From Herbinix sp. (lineage in GTDB: Bacteria > Bacillota > Clostridia > Lachnospirales > Lachnospiraceae), in contig JAQSYO010000001.1 in assembly GCA_029256105.1 (NCBI GenBank), positions 248,001 to 312,000 on the forward strand: DNA of 64,000 nt, given 5' to 3'. Positions 1 through 8,688 of this stretch are shown piece by piece. The notes below the pieces were generated by a model. That model was not told the origin of the DNA. It worked only from the letters and a program-made list of their open reading frames with translations, and made no database searches. Made by a program: the position numbers and the translations under genes. Each line of letters begins with the position of its first letter. Position 1 is the stretch's first letter.

Positions 1-1
1 T

Positions 2-217
2 GGTATGAAGAAAGCATCTGCTATTGGTAAAGAGTGGTATGAAGAAGCAAATGCATTTGCTGCTTATGCAACAGGCAAAACTGTTGATGAAGTTAAAGGC
101 ATTGCTTTAACAGATGAAGGCTTAGCTGCAGATGCAGATTTAGCTGCATCCGTAACTGTTCATGTTGGATCTTTTATGTCAATAATCGAGAAGGCATCTG
201 TTAGTGCAGCACAGTAA
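2..217 (+). CDS. C-terminal end of an unidentified protein (5' truncated by window)
   Basis: An open frame enters from the window edge and stops at 215-217, leaving about 71 residues. The visible part begins GMKKASAIGKEWYEEA and is rich in Ala, Asp and Val, with no membrane segment or Cys. I recall similar tails in Lachnospiraceae proteins, sometimes encoded beside ApbE, but I cannot name the family from the tail alone. The internal ATG at 5 is unlikely to be the start because the frame is open to the window edge. It is followed by a strong terminator and then by an ApbE lipoprotein gene, so it may be an extracellular redox partner; that is inference. Confidence 0.6.
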   Translation, partial: GMKKASAIGKEWYEEANAFAAYATGKTVDEVKGIALTDEGLAADADLAASVTVHVGSFMSIIEKASVSAAQ

Positions 218-242
218 TACAATTTAATGTAGCAATACATAA

Positions 243-283
243 GGGGTGTTGCAAAACAATAGTGTTTTGTAACCCCCCTTTTT
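243..283 (+). terminator. Rho-independent terminator
   Basis: A GGGGTGTTGCAAAACA / TGTTTTGTAACCCCCC stem with a 4-nt loop is followed by a run of T. It ends the transcript of the truncated first gene and separates it from apbE. Confidence 0.9.
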
Positions 284-372
284 AATACATGATTAAAGAA
301 AGGCTGCAACGCTGGCTTTCTTTAATAACTTATGAGTTGGCTTGCCAATTTAACTTATATGAGGTGAAGCAT

Positions 373-1422
373 TTGAAAAGGAAAATATTCGCAACCCTAG
401 TAGTAATTACATTATTATTTAATTTAACAGGTTGTGCAAAGGCGAAGGAACTAGGTCGTCACCAAGCACAATTTCTAGAACTGTTTGATACTGCAACAAC
501 AATCATTGGATATTCTGAGACAAAAGAAGATTTTGCTGAATTCGCACAAATGATTTATGATAATTTAAAAGAATATCATGAACTTTATGATAAATATCAC
601 GACTATGAAGGCATCAACAATATTAAAACAATTAATGACAATGCAGGAATTGCTCCTGTAAAGGTAGATCAAAGAATTATTGACCTGCTACTATTTTCCC
701 AAGAAGCATATGAATTGTCAAAGGGAAGGGTAAATGTTGCTTTTGGTTCCGTACTTGAGGTATGGCACGACTACCGAGAAGAAGGTATGGAAGATCCTTC
801 GATTGCTAAATTACCACCAATGGAACTGCTAAAGGAAAAATCAAAACATACTGATATCAGCAAAATGATAATTAATGAGGCTGATTCTACGGTATACTTG
901 GAGGATCCTGATATGAGCCTGGATGTTGGAGCAATCGCAAAAGGCTATGCAACTGAGAGAGTTGCTCAGATAGCGATTGAGAAGGGTTACACCAATGGGC
1001 TGCTTAGTGTTGGTGGCAATGTCCGTGCTATAGGAAGTCGAGCTGAGAAAGAAAAGTCTTGGAATGTAGGAATTCAAAACCCTGATTTGGAAAGTGAAGA
1101 TCAATATCTTACCATTCTTAATTTAGAAGATTTATCGCTGGTATCCAGTGGTGATTATGAACGATATTATACGGTAGATGGCAAAGAGTATCACCATATC
1201 ATCGACCCCAATACACTAATGCCAGCACAGTATTTTACCGCCGTTTCGATCGTAACAGAGGATTCAGGGTTGGCAGATGCGTTATCAACCTCGATATTTA
1301 ATATGCCCTATGAAGAAGGGCTTGCATTAATCGAAGATCTACCCGGCACAGAAGCATTATGGGTATTTAAAAATGGAGATTTGAAATATAGTTCTGGTTT
1401 TGAAGCGTTAATAAAGAAATAA
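373..1422 (+). CDS. apbE: ApbE-type FAD:protein FMN transferase, lipoprotein
   Basis: This enzyme transfers FMN from FAD to a Thr/Ser of target flavoproteins outside the membrane. I take the TTG at 373 as start: GAGGTG lies just upstream and the product then begins LKRKIFATLVVIT with an LTGC lipobox, a classic lipoprotein signal; the frame also stays open upstream to an ATG at 289, which would bury that signal. Family motifs visible are the GAIAKGYA segment, a GGN motif, SGDYERYY and HHIIDPNTLMPA near the C-terminus. Length is about 349 residues, normal for ApbE. It stands alone between two terminator-like hairpins, and its natural substrate is not evident in the window apart from possibly the gene before it. 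Confidence 0.93.
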   Translation: MKRKIFATLVVITLLFNLTGCAKAKELGRHQAQFLELFDTATTIIGYSETKEDFAEFAQMIYDNLKEYHELYDKYHDYEGINNIKTINDNAGIAPVKVDQRIIDLLLFSQEAYELSKGRVNVAFGSVLEVWHDYREEGMEDPSIAKLPPMELLKEKSKHTDISKMIINEADSTVYLEDPDMSLDVGAIAKGYATERVAQIAIEKGYTNGLLSVGGNVRAIGSRAEKEKSWNVGIQNPDLESEDQYLTILNLEDLSLVSSGDYERYYTVDGKEYHHIIDPNTLMPAQYFTAVSIVTEDSGLADALSTSIFNMPYEEGLALIEDLPGTEALWVFKNGDLKYSSGFEALIKK

Positions 1423-1426
1423 AATA

Positions 1427-1466
1427 GAGAGATATTGCAGCATATAGCCGTGCTACGATATCTCTC
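1427..1466 (+). terminator. Hairpin after apbE
   Basis: GAGAGATATTGCAGCA pairs with TGCTACGATATCTCTC across an 8-nt loop. The following T tract is weak (TTATGGTTTT), so termination is probable but not certain. Confidence 0.6.
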
Positions 1467-1573
1467 TTATGGTTTTAAAATATATATCGGTAAATATTTA
1501 CTTGCAATATAAGTTACGTAGGTTTAAAATTATGAATCAAATGGAAGATTATAGGGTTAACGGAGGGATAAAG

Positions 1574-2029
1574 ATGGATCATATTGATAAGCAATTGTTA
1601 ATAATGCTTCAGGAAAATGCAAGAGTACCACTCAAACAGCTTGCTGAAAAGGTTTATTTGTCTTCTCCGGCAGTCGCTGCTAGAATTGTACGATTAGAAA
1701 AGCAGGGGGTTATAAAAGGTTATCATATTGATATTGATTGGCTGAAATTAGGGCATCATATTACAGCTTTTATTAATTTGGAGGTTGCACCAGCACAAAA
1801 ATTGGAGTTTTATCCTTTTATCAAAGCATGCCCTAATGTCATGGAATGTAATTGCGTAACCGGCAATTATTCTATGCTGATTAAGGTCTGTTTTCCAAGT
1901 ACGATGGATTTGGATGCATTTATTGGTGATGTGCAGAAGTTTGGTAAGACCAGTACACAGATAGTATTCTCAACAGCGGTAGAGCATCGGGGAATTCAGA
2001 TTTTGGGAAATGAGAAAGAACAAGATTAA
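1574..2029 (+). CDS. Lrp/AsnC family transcriptional regulator
   Basis: The product is about 151 residues, the usual size for the family. It has an N-terminal winged helix (MDHIDKQLLIMLQENARV, then an LSSPAVAARIVRLEKQGVI recognition region) and a C-terminal RAM/effector domain with the CNCVTGNYSMLIKV strand. The ATG at 1574 follows GGAGGG at a good distance; a longer in-frame extension from 1469 has no Lrp-like sequence. These regulators bind as octamers or dodecamers and usually sense amino acids. It is convergent with a DMT-family exporter gene, a common Lrp target class, so control of that neighbour is plausible but not shown. Confidence 0.9.
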   Translation: MDHIDKQLLIMLQENARVPLKQLAEKVYLSSPAVAARIVRLEKQGVIKGYHIDIDWLKLGHHITAFINLEVAPAQKLEFYPFIKACPNVMECNCVTGNYSMLIKVCFPSTMDLDAFIGDVQKFGKTSTQIVFSTAVEHRGIQILGNEKEQD

Positions 2030-2136
2030 TTGTATTTTAGGAAAGATAAGTATATAAAATTAGTATCATTTATTGATCAAGAGTATAGTACGGATAGCAT
2101 CCTCTATTTGTAAGCACGCTTAAGTTAGAATTCCTA

Positions 2137-3096
2137 TTAACTTTTTGTGTCTCTGATAGAGGATGTGTTTTTAACCATATTTACAATACCGATTCCGATG
2201 CTAACAAGGAGAAGTGCTAGAAGATTATTCAAGGTCAATAGATTCTCCCCAAGAAAAATAGCGGAGAGCAATGCACCAAAGACTGGTGTTAAAAAGTTGT
2301 ATACAGCAATCTTACTGATTTTGTTGTATTTTGAAAGTATTGTCCAAATAGTAAAAGCAGTTGCAGAGAGAAATGCCATATAGGTTAATAGTAAGATACC
2401 GGGTATGGAAACAGACTTTAATGTCCCGCCAGTAATCAACCCAAGGAGGAGCAAGAGAAAGCCACCAAAACCCAATTGATACCCAGTTACCATCATGGGA
2501 TCGGATTTTTGGCTGATATTTTTACTCAGGAGAGAGCCGACAGCAAAGGATAGACCGGATAAGAGCATCATACCGTCGCCCATAAAGTTAAAATGAAAAT
2601 CAAACGTATTCATACCATTTAAATTAATCATAATAATTCCGCCAAAGCCGATGATACAGCCCATCATCTTTGGGAGAGTAATTTTATCGTTCTTATAAAA
2701 TAAATGTGCGAGGATTACGACGAAAAAAGAACTGGAGGCGTTCAGAATGGAGCCTTTCACACCAGTGATATGAGACATACTAATATAAAAAAATAAATAC
2801 TCTAGTACGGTCTGCGTAATACTTACCATAAAAATGCCTTTTAGTTTAGTGCGCTCGGGAAAGATAAATCTTTTGTTTTGAAGCATATAAATTGTAAGAG
2901 TAATAAGACCTGCCAAGAAGAAGCGAATTCCAGCAAATACTAATTTTCCTGAGACATCATTGGTGGCAAGTCCAAATAACTGATAACCTGTTTTGATACA
3001 AGGGTATGCACTTCCCCATAATATTGTGCAGAGGAGGGATAGAAGTAAGACATTACTATGTTTCGTAAATAACTTTTCTGTTTGCAGTTTTTTCAT
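2137..3096 (-). CDS. DMT superfamily (EamA) membrane transporter
   Basis: The protein has 319 residues with about ten hydrophobic segments arranged as two EamA repeats: the first carries LLCTILWGSAYPCIKTGY, the second LSGLSFAVGSLLSKN and NFLTPVFGALLSAIFLGENL, the typical end-of-repeat motif. Family members export amino acids or other metabolites. The ATG at 3096 follows AAAGG. Its promoter contains an inverted repeat between the -35 and -10 positions, so a repressor is likely. The Lrp-type gene is convergent and the ArsR-type gene divergent, and either could be the regulator. Substrate unknown. Confidence 0.88.
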   Translation of the reverse strand: MKKLQTEKLFTKHSNVLLLSLLCTILWGSAYPCIKTGYQLFGLATNDVSGKLVFAGIRFFLAGLITLTIYMLQNKRFIFPERTKLKGIFMVSITQTVLEYLFFYISMSHITGVKGSILNASSSFFVVILAHLFYKNDKITLPKMMGCIIGFGGIIMINLNGMNTFDFHFNFMGDGMMLLSGLSFAVGSLLSKNISQKSDPMMVTGYQLGFGGFLLLLLGLITGGTLKSVSIPGILLLTYMAFLSATAFTIWTILSKYNKISKIAVYNFLTPVFGALLSAIFLGENLLTLNNLLALLLVSIGIGIVNMVKNTSSIRDTKS

Positions 3097-3127
3097 AAGT
3101 TTAACCTTTTTTCTTTAGAGTAAGCTT

Positions 3128-3151
3128 TATTATAGCATAGATAGTGCTATA
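3128..3151 (-). promoter_or_regulatory. DMT gene promoter with overlapping operator-like inverted repeat
   Basis: On the minus strand an extended -10 (TGC then TATAAT) occupies 3128-3133. The 7-bp inverted repeat TATAGCA / TGCTATA (3131-3137 and 3145-3151, 7-nt spacer) overlaps the -10 and the spacer, where a bound protein would block RNA polymerase. The -35 is poor. Confidence 0.5.
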
Positions 3152-3256
3152 GGAAAACGTTAATTATAGGAACTTTATATACATTTTAATATTGAACTTT
3201 ATTTAAAAGTTTAACTTGTTAAAGATAGAATTAATTGGTATTATCATCATAAGTAC

Positions 3257-3285
3257 TTAAATTAATAATAATTTTGTTTTATAAT
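3257..3285 (+). promoter_or_regulatory. Probable promoter of the ArsR-type gene
   Basis: TTAAAT (3257-3262), a 17-nt spacer and TATAAT (3280-3285) precede the start at 3318. The -10 is consensus, the -35 weak. Confidence 0.5.
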
Positions 3286-3317
3286 ATATATTCTGTTAGT
3301 AAAAGAGGGAGGATACG

Positions 3318-4241
3318 ATGATACAAACGATCAAAATGAATTTAGATGATATGAAGCATTTGGCATCAATAGCCAAAGCCTTATCTTCAGAAACGAGAAT
3401 TGAGATCCTCAGGCATTTAAGACATAAGGATTTAAATGTAAATGAGATTGCAGAACTCTTGGATATTCCTGCATCCTCCTCCGCAGCTCACGTGAAGGTA
3501 TTAGAGGAAGCAGGGATGATCAAGACTTCACTTCAACCAGGCATCAGAGGTTCCATGAAACTTTGCCATATTGTATTAGATCATATTTATGTTGAGATGA
3601 ATACAATGAAGAATCTTGAGCAAGTGGAAGAAGTAATCAAGATGCCAATTGGAAGTTTTACTGATTATAAGATAGAGCCTACCTGTGGTATCGTAAGTAA
3701 TAAAGGGCCGATTGGATCAGAGGACGAACCTCGCTGTTTTTATCTGCCGGAACGCGTGGAGGCACAGCTTATTTGGCTGGGAAATGGTTATATAGAGTAT
3801 CGATTCCCTACGAATACTTTAGCTGATAAAGATATGATGCGCCTTGAAATATCAATGGAGCTTTGTTCAGAGGATCACGAATATAATATGCATTATTCAT
3901 CTGATATTACTTTATGGGTAAATCAGCTAGAGGTAGGAACTTGGACTTGCCCGAGTGACTTTGGCGGCAGACGTGGTAACCTTAACCCTGATTGGTGGCC
4001 CGATAAAAATACGCAATATGGGATGTTAAAGACCTGGAGAATTACAGAACAAGGTTGTTACCTTGATGAGGAAAAGTCATCTGCAAGATGCTTGAAGGAG
4101 TTTAGCCTAAGTAAGCAGGATTATATTTCTGTTCGTATTGGGATAAAAGAGGATGCAAATAATAAGGGTGGAATGAATTTATTTGGTGAAGGCTTTGGTG
4201 ATTTTGAGCAAAATATTGTGATGAAAATTGTGTTTCAGTAG
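3318..4241 (+). CDS. ArsR-type winged-helix regulator with a C-terminal domain of unknown function
   Basis: Residues 10-80 form an ArsR-like winged helix (KALSSETRIEILRHL, then LNVNEIAELLDIPASSSAAHVKVLEEAGMI). Family repressors are normally about 100 residues; this one has 307, with an extra domain of roughly 200 residues that is rich in Trp, Tyr and Asp (GTWTCPSDFGGRRGN, NPDWWPDKNTQ) and looks beta-rich, suggesting a sugar- or ligand-binding sensor. I cannot name that domain. GGGAGG lies before the ATG. It sits directly upstream of galK on the same strand, with 274 bp between, so control of the galactose genes is a reasonable inference. Confidence 0.8.
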   Translation: MIQTIKMNLDDMKHLASIAKALSSETRIEILRHLRHKDLNVNEIAELLDIPASSSAAHVKVLEEAGMIKTSLQPGIRGSMKLCHIVLDHIYVEMNTMKNLEQVEEVIKMPIGSFTDYKIEPTCGIVSNKGPIGSEDEPRCFYLPERVEAQLIWLGNGYIEYRFPTNTLADKDMMRLEISMELCSEDHEYNMHYSSDITLWVNQLEVGTWTCPSDFGGRRGNLNPDWWPDKNTQYGMLKTWRITEQGCYLDEEKSSARCLKEFSLSKQDYISVRIGIKEDANNKGGMNLFGEGFGDFEQNIVMKIVFQ

Positions 4242-4250
4242 GTGGTAAAT

Positions 4251-4294
4251 ATATATTTTCCTCTTTACAAATTAGGTTGAGAGGGGTAATATAT
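4251..4294 (+). terminator. Imperfect hairpin after the ArsR-type gene
   Basis: ATATATTTTCCTCT pairs imperfectly with AGAGGGGTAATATAT. No clear T run follows. The rest of 4295-4515 is AT-rich with no gene and presumably holds the galK promoter, though I see no convincing -35/-10 pair. Confidence 0.35.
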
Positions 4295-4515
4295 AACAAT
4301 AGGAACAGAATATATGCAATATAACAGAAAAATTGAAACAAAGGTATAGATCGAACATAAGAATAATCCAAACAAAGTTATGATTGAAATAATGCAGTTA
4401 AATTGTAGTTGAATAAAGCATGCTACAAGAATTAATAAGTATGATAAGGTGATTATTAGTTGCTCAATTTTAAGTTATATTAATAGCTCAAGGAAAATTG
4501 AAAAGGAGAAGGTTT

Positions 4516-5679
4516 ATGAAAAAAGAATTGCTTCTAAAGTTTGAGGAAGTATTTGGTACAGAGGGTGACTACCAAGCATACTTTGCACCAGGTAGAGTTA
4601 ATTTAATTGGAGAGCATACCGATTATAATGGTGGTCATGTTTTTCCGTGTGCTTTAACCATAGGTACTTATGCAGTTGCGAGAAAAAGAGAGGATAAGCA
4701 ACTCAGCTTTTATTCATTAAACATGATGGAGAAAGGAGTTACAGTAGTATCCATTGATCAATTAGAATATAAGAAGGAAGATGATTGGGCCAATTACCCT
4801 AAGGGTGTTATCTGGACGATGTTAAAAAAGGGTTATAAGATAGAGAATGGAATGGACATCCTATTTTATGGAAATATACCCAATGCGTCAGGATTATCCT
4901 CCTCAGCTTCCCTTGAAGTACTGACCGGATTTATTTTAAAGAACCTATTTGGGTTGGAAGTAAGTCTTACTGAGATAGCGTTAATCAGCCAATATACAGA
5001 GAATAATTATAATGGTGTAAATTGTGGTATCATGGATCAATTTGCAGTTGCTATGGGTAAGAAAAATAATGCCATTTTCTTAGATACCGCTGATTTGTCC
5101 TATGAATACGCACCGCTTGAATTAGACGACGCAAAGATTGTAATTATGAATACCAATAAAAAAAGAGGTCTTGGTGATTCAAAATACAATGAGAGAAGAA
5201 GTGAATGCGAGTCCGCTTTGGCCGATTTGCAGAAGGTGATTCCGATCAAAGAACTTGGAGAATTATCAGAATATGAATTCGAGACGCACAAGGAGGCGAT
5301 AGAAAGCCCAATTCAGAGACAACGTGCTAAGCATGCAGTTTATGAAAACCAAAGGACAATAAAAGCAGTTCAAGCTCTTAAGGATAACGACATCACTTTA
5401 TTTGGAAAATTAATGAATGCCTCCCACATATCATTACAGTATGACTACGAAGTAACCGGAATAGAATTAGATACCATAGTGGAAGCGGCGTGGAAGCAGG
5501 ACGGAGTGATTGGTGCAAGAATGACAGGTGCAGGCTTTGGTGGGTGTGCTGTCAGTATCGTAAGAGAAGCAGCAATCGCGAACTTTATAGAAAAGGTTGG
5601 TAAAGAATATAAAGATAAAATAGGATATGAAGCAGATTTCTATGTGGTTGAAATCGGAGATGGCCCAGTTGTACTTTAA
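4516..5679 (+). CDS. galK: Galactokinase
   Basis: Phosphorylates galactose at C1, the first committed step of the Leloir pathway, in the cytoplasm. The galactokinase signature PGRVNLIGEHTDYNGG is at residues 25-40, the GHMP ATP-binding loop at GNIPNASGLSSSAS, NCGIMDQFAVAMG supplies the catalytic Asp, and GARMTGAGFGGCAV is the C-terminal GHMP motif. Length 387 matches the family. The ATG at 4516 follows AGGAGAAGG; a TTG six codons upstream is in frame but lacks a spaced ribosome site. First gene of galK-galE-galT; 195 bp separate it from galE, so galE may also have its own promoter. Confidence 0.97.
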   Translation: MKKELLLKFEEVFGTEGDYQAYFAPGRVNLIGEHTDYNGGHVFPCALTIGTYAVARKREDKQLSFYSLNMMEKGVTVVSIDQLEYKKEDDWANYPKGVIWTMLKKGYKIENGMDILFYGNIPNASGLSSSASLEVLTGFILKNLFGLEVSLTEIALISQYTENNYNGVNCGIMDQFAVAMGKKNNAIFLDTADLSYEYAPLELDDAKIVIMNTNKKRGLGDSKYNERRSECESALADLQKVIPIKELGELSEYEFETHKEAIESPIQRQRAKHAVYENQRTIKAVQALKDNDITLFGKLMNASHISLQYDYEVTGIELDTIVEAAWKQDGVIGARMTGAGFGGCAVSIVREAAIANFIEKVGKEYKDKIGYEADFYVVEIGDGPVVL

Positions 5680-5874
5680 TATTCTATCCTAAGTAAATAC
5701 ATGAAATAGCAAATGCAAATAATCTTAATTAATACTGTGAAATAAGAAAAGCGAAATAGTCTTAAGTAATGCAATGAGACAGAAAATGCAACTATATATT
5801 AATAGTGATGTAAGATGTATAGCAAAAAAGAAAATTGTTACTTTTAGTATGTGGTAAAAGAGAGGAAGTGTATT

Positions 5875-6864
5875 ATGACAATTTTAGTATTAGGCGGTGC
5901 AGGATATATTGGTTCTCATACGGCATATGAACTAATAGACAGGGGAGAAGATGTTGTCATTGTAGATAATTTGGAAACTGGTTTTCTTCAAGCAGTTCAT
6001 CCGAAGGCTCGGTTCTATCAAGGAGATATCCGTAATCGAAGCTTTATCGATAGTGTGTTTGAGAAGGAGAAGATAGATGCGGTAATTCACTTTGCAGCAA
6101 ATTCCCTAGTGGGCGAAAGCATGGTGAATCCTTTAAAATACTATGATAATAACCTATGTGGTACAAAGGTACTGTTGGAATCAATGGTTGCCCATGATAT
6201 TGATAAAATTGTGTTTTCTTCCACAGCAGCAACTTATGGTGAACCAGAGCGGGTGCCAATACTTGAGACAGATAGGACAGAGCCTACCAACACTTATGGT
6301 GAGACGAAGTTATCTATGGAAAAGATGTTTCATTGGACAGGAAAGGCGCATAACTTAAGATACGTTTCCCTTCGTTATTTTAATGCATGTGGAGCACATA
6401 AGAGCGGATTAATTGGTGAGGCACATAACCCTGAGTCCCACCTGGTGCCGCTAATTCTTCAGGTTCCGAATGGACAAAGAGAAGCAATCAGTATATTCGG
6501 TGAGGATTATGACACAACGGATGGTACCTGTGTAAGAGATTACATTCATGTAACTGATTTAGCACAGGCACATATTCGGGCAGTGGATTATTTAGTAAAA
6601 GGTAATGAAAGCAGTATCTTTAATCTTGGTAATGGAATTGGTTTTACTGTTAAAGAAGTAATCGAAGCTGCACGTAAAGTAACCGGAGATCCGATTAAAA
6701 CCGTGATAGTGCCAAGACGTGCCGGTGATCCTGCCAAATTAATTGCCTCCAGTGAAAAAGCAAGAACCATATTAGGATGGAAACCAGAGCACGCTGATCT
6801 GGAAGAAATTATTGCTTCGGCATGGAATTGGCATAAAAATCATCCAAACGGATTTGCAAAGTAA
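5875..6864 (+). CDS. galE: UDP-glucose 4-epimerase
   Basis: Interconverts UDP-galactose and UDP-glucose. The Rossmann motif GGAGYIGSH lies at the N-terminus, the catalytic SSTAATYG and YGETK (the Tyr-x-x-x-Lys pair) are present, and RYFNACGAH is the usual substrate-binding segment. At 329 residues it is full length. The ATG at 5875 follows AGAGGAAG; the in-frame GTG at 5851 would add eight atypical residues. galT begins 31 bp after its stop, so the two are probably co-transcribed. Confidence 0.97.
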   Translation: MTILVLGGAGYIGSHTAYELIDRGEDVVIVDNLETGFLQAVHPKARFYQGDIRNRSFIDSVFEKEKIDAVIHFAANSLVGESMVNPLKYYDNNLCGTKVLLESMVAHDIDKIVFSSTAATYGEPERVPILETDRTEPTNTYGETKLSMEKMFHWTGKAHNLRYVSLRYFNACGAHKSGLIGEAHNPESHLVPLILQVPNGQREAISIFGEDYDTTDGTCVRDYIHVTDLAQAHIRAVDYLVKGNESSIFNLGNGIGFTVKEVIEAARKVTGDPIKTVIVPRRAGDPAKLIASSEKARTILGWKPEHADLEEIIASAWNWHKNHPNGFAK

Positions 6865-6895
6865 TCATGCAATGGTGATACACATGGAGGGTTAT

Positions 6896-8572
6896 ATGAT
6901 TTACGAACTGATAAAGAAGCTAGTCTTATACGGAGAAATGACAGGCTTAGTCGAGGCAGATGATGTAATCTATACTACGAATCGATTGTTGGAACTATTC
7001 CAATTGGAGGAGTATCAGGATACGGTAAGTAATACTACCTTATTAGATCTTGATGAAAATAGTCTTGGTGAAAATAATCTTGAAGGAAATAGTCTTAACG
7101 GAATTAGTGTTGAAGGAAATAATCTTGAAGAAAATTATCTTGATGAAAATAATCTTAAAGGAATTAGTGTTGAAGGAAATAATCTTGAAGAAAATAGTCT
7201 TGATGGAAATAATCTTAATGAATTTAATTTGGAAGGAATCCTAGGAGCCTTGATGGAGTATGCCTATAAACAAGGCATTATGAAGGAAGATAGTATTGTC
7301 TACCGTGATTTATTTGATACAAAGATCATGGGGCTGTTAGTTCCTACCCCCAGTTCAGTAACGAAAAAATTCAAGGAATTATATGCGAAATCTCCCAAGG
7401 AAGCTACGGAATATTATTATAAATTCAGCCAAGCTACGGATTATATTCGAAGATATCGAATTCAGAAAGACATCAAGTGGATTACCAATACGATATATGG
7501 TGATATCGATATCACAATTAATCTATCGAAACCGGAGAAAGATCCTAAGGCGATTGCAGCAGCAAAGTTAGCGAAGCAAAGTGGTTATCCAAAGTGTCTA
7601 CTCTGCAAAGAAAACGTTGGCTACGCGGGAAGAGTAGATCATCCCGCAAGGCAGAATCACCGAGTAATTCCAATCACAATTAATAATCAGGCTTGGGGAT
7701 TTCAATATTCACCTTATGTATATTACAATGAACACTGTATTGTATTTAATAATGAACATATACCAATGCAGATTGATAAAGCAGCCTTTCGTAAGCTGTT
7801 AGACTTTGTAATACAGTTTCCACACTATTTTGTTGGTTCCAATGCGGATCTTCCGATTGTAGGTGGCTCAATTTTAAGCCATGACCATTTCCAAGGAGGG
7901 AATTATAATTTCCCGATGGCAAAGGCAAGGGTGGAACGAAACTTTACAATTACAGGCTTTGAGGATGTAGAAGTAGGAGTGGTTACGTGGCCAATGTCTG
8001 TCCTCAGAATACGATGCATAGATGATCATAGGCTTGTAGAATTAGCTGATAAAATTCTAAAGAAATGGCGAGGATATACCGATAAAGCTGCAGGTGTTTT
8101 CGCAGAGACAGGCACTGAACCCCATAATACCATCACCCCAATCGCAAGAAAGAGGGAAGATTTATACGAATTAGATCTCGTATTACGTAATAATCTTACG
8201 ACGGATGAGCATCCATTTGGAGTATTTCATCCCCACACGGAGCTTCATCATATTAAGAAGGAAAATATCGGTCTAATTGAAGTTATGGGTCTGGCCGTTC
8301 TTCCGTCCAGATTAAAGGAAGAGCTAGAATTGCTGAAGGAATACATACTGGAAGGAAAAGATCTTCGTACACATGAATTATTGGAGAAACATGCGGTTTG
8401 GGTAGAGGAATTCCTCCCGCTATATAAGTCAGTTACAAAAGATAATATAGACGATATCATAAAAGACGAAATAGGAAAAGTATTCTTACTAGTACTTGAA
8501 CATGCAGGTGTTTATAAGCGGACACAACAGGGGCAAGAAGCTTTTGATCGATTTATTGATACCTTAGGATAG
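6896..8572 (+). CDS. galT: Galactose-1-phosphate uridylyltransferase, Firmicutes type, with pentapeptide-repeat insertion
   Basis: Class II (Firmicutes-type) GalT: exchanges UMP between UDP-glucose and galactose-1-phosphate. Recognisable segments include CLLCKENVGYAGR, PYVYYNEHCIVF, GGSILSHDHFQGG and the C-terminal HPHTELHHIKKENIGLIEVM. I choose the ATG at 6896, four bases after GGAGGG; in-frame ATGs at 6872 and 6884 and a frame open into galE exist. The family is usually about 500 residues; this one is 558, and the excess is explained by residues 53-112, twelve consecutive pentapeptides of the form x-x-N-(N/S)-L. The catalytic part downstream looks intact. The last gene of the gal cluster, it is closed by a terminator at 8578. 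Confidence 0.93.
   Translation: MIYELIKKLVLYGEMTGLVEADDVIYTTNRLLELFQLEEYQDTVSNTTLLDLDENSLGENNLEGNSLNGISVEGNNLEENYLDENNLKGISVEGNNLEENSLDGNNLNEFNLEGILGALMEYAYKQGIMKEDSIVYRDLFDTKIMGLLVPTPSSVTKKFKELYAKSPKEATEYYYKFSQATDYIRRYRIQKDIKWITNTIYGDIDITINLSKPEKDPKAIAAAKLAKQSGYPKCLLCKENVGYAGRVDHPARQNHRVIPITINNQAWGFQYSPYVYYNEHCIVFNNEHIPMQIDKAAFRKLLDFVIQFPHYFVGSNADLPIVGGSILSHDHFQGGNYNFPMAKARVERNFTITGFEDVEVGVVTWPMSVLRIRCIDDHRLVELADKILKKWRGYTDKAAGVFAETGTEPHNTITPIARKREDLYELDLVLRNNLTTDEHPFGVFHPHTELHHIKKENIGLIEVMGLAVLPSRLKEELELLKEYILEGKDLRTHELLEKHAVWVEEFLPLYKSVTKDNIDDIIKDEIGKVFLLVLEHAGVYKRTQQGQEAFDRFIDTLG
7051..7230 (+). repeat. Twelve 15-nt tandem units encoding pentapeptides inside galT
   Basis: Units of the type TGAAGGAAATAATCT run without a frame break. 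7096-7155 and 7156-7215 are near-identical 60-nt blocks of four units each, evidence of a recent segmental duplication. Decoded, the units read (E/D)(G/E)NNL or NGISV-like. Confidence 0.95.
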
Positions 8573-8577
8573 GAAGA

Positions 8578-8613
8578 AAGAGGATATGCTTCGTATGTGG
8601 CATATCCTTTTTC
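8578..8613 (+). terminator. Terminator after galT
   Basis: AGGATATGC pairs with GCATATCCT across 10 nt and is followed by TTTTTC. The opposite strand also gives a pyrimidine tail (CTCTTTCTTCC), so it may serve the converging DUF2249 gene. Confidence 0.8.
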
Positions 8614-8688
8614 TTAATGTACACAGATCCTCTTTCGTAATGTACGCATATCATGATCGTAATTTAGTAGGATATGATTTATTCCGTT

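Noticed and set aside
6812..6895. N-terminal extension of GalT into galE
   Set aside because: The overlap with galE codons has no ribosome site; the ATG at 6896 is preceded by GGAGGG.
7050..7244. Second frame across the galT repeat (LKEIVL-type repeats)
   Set aside because: It is a by-product of the 15-nt repeat read in another phase; the GalT frame continues through it intact.
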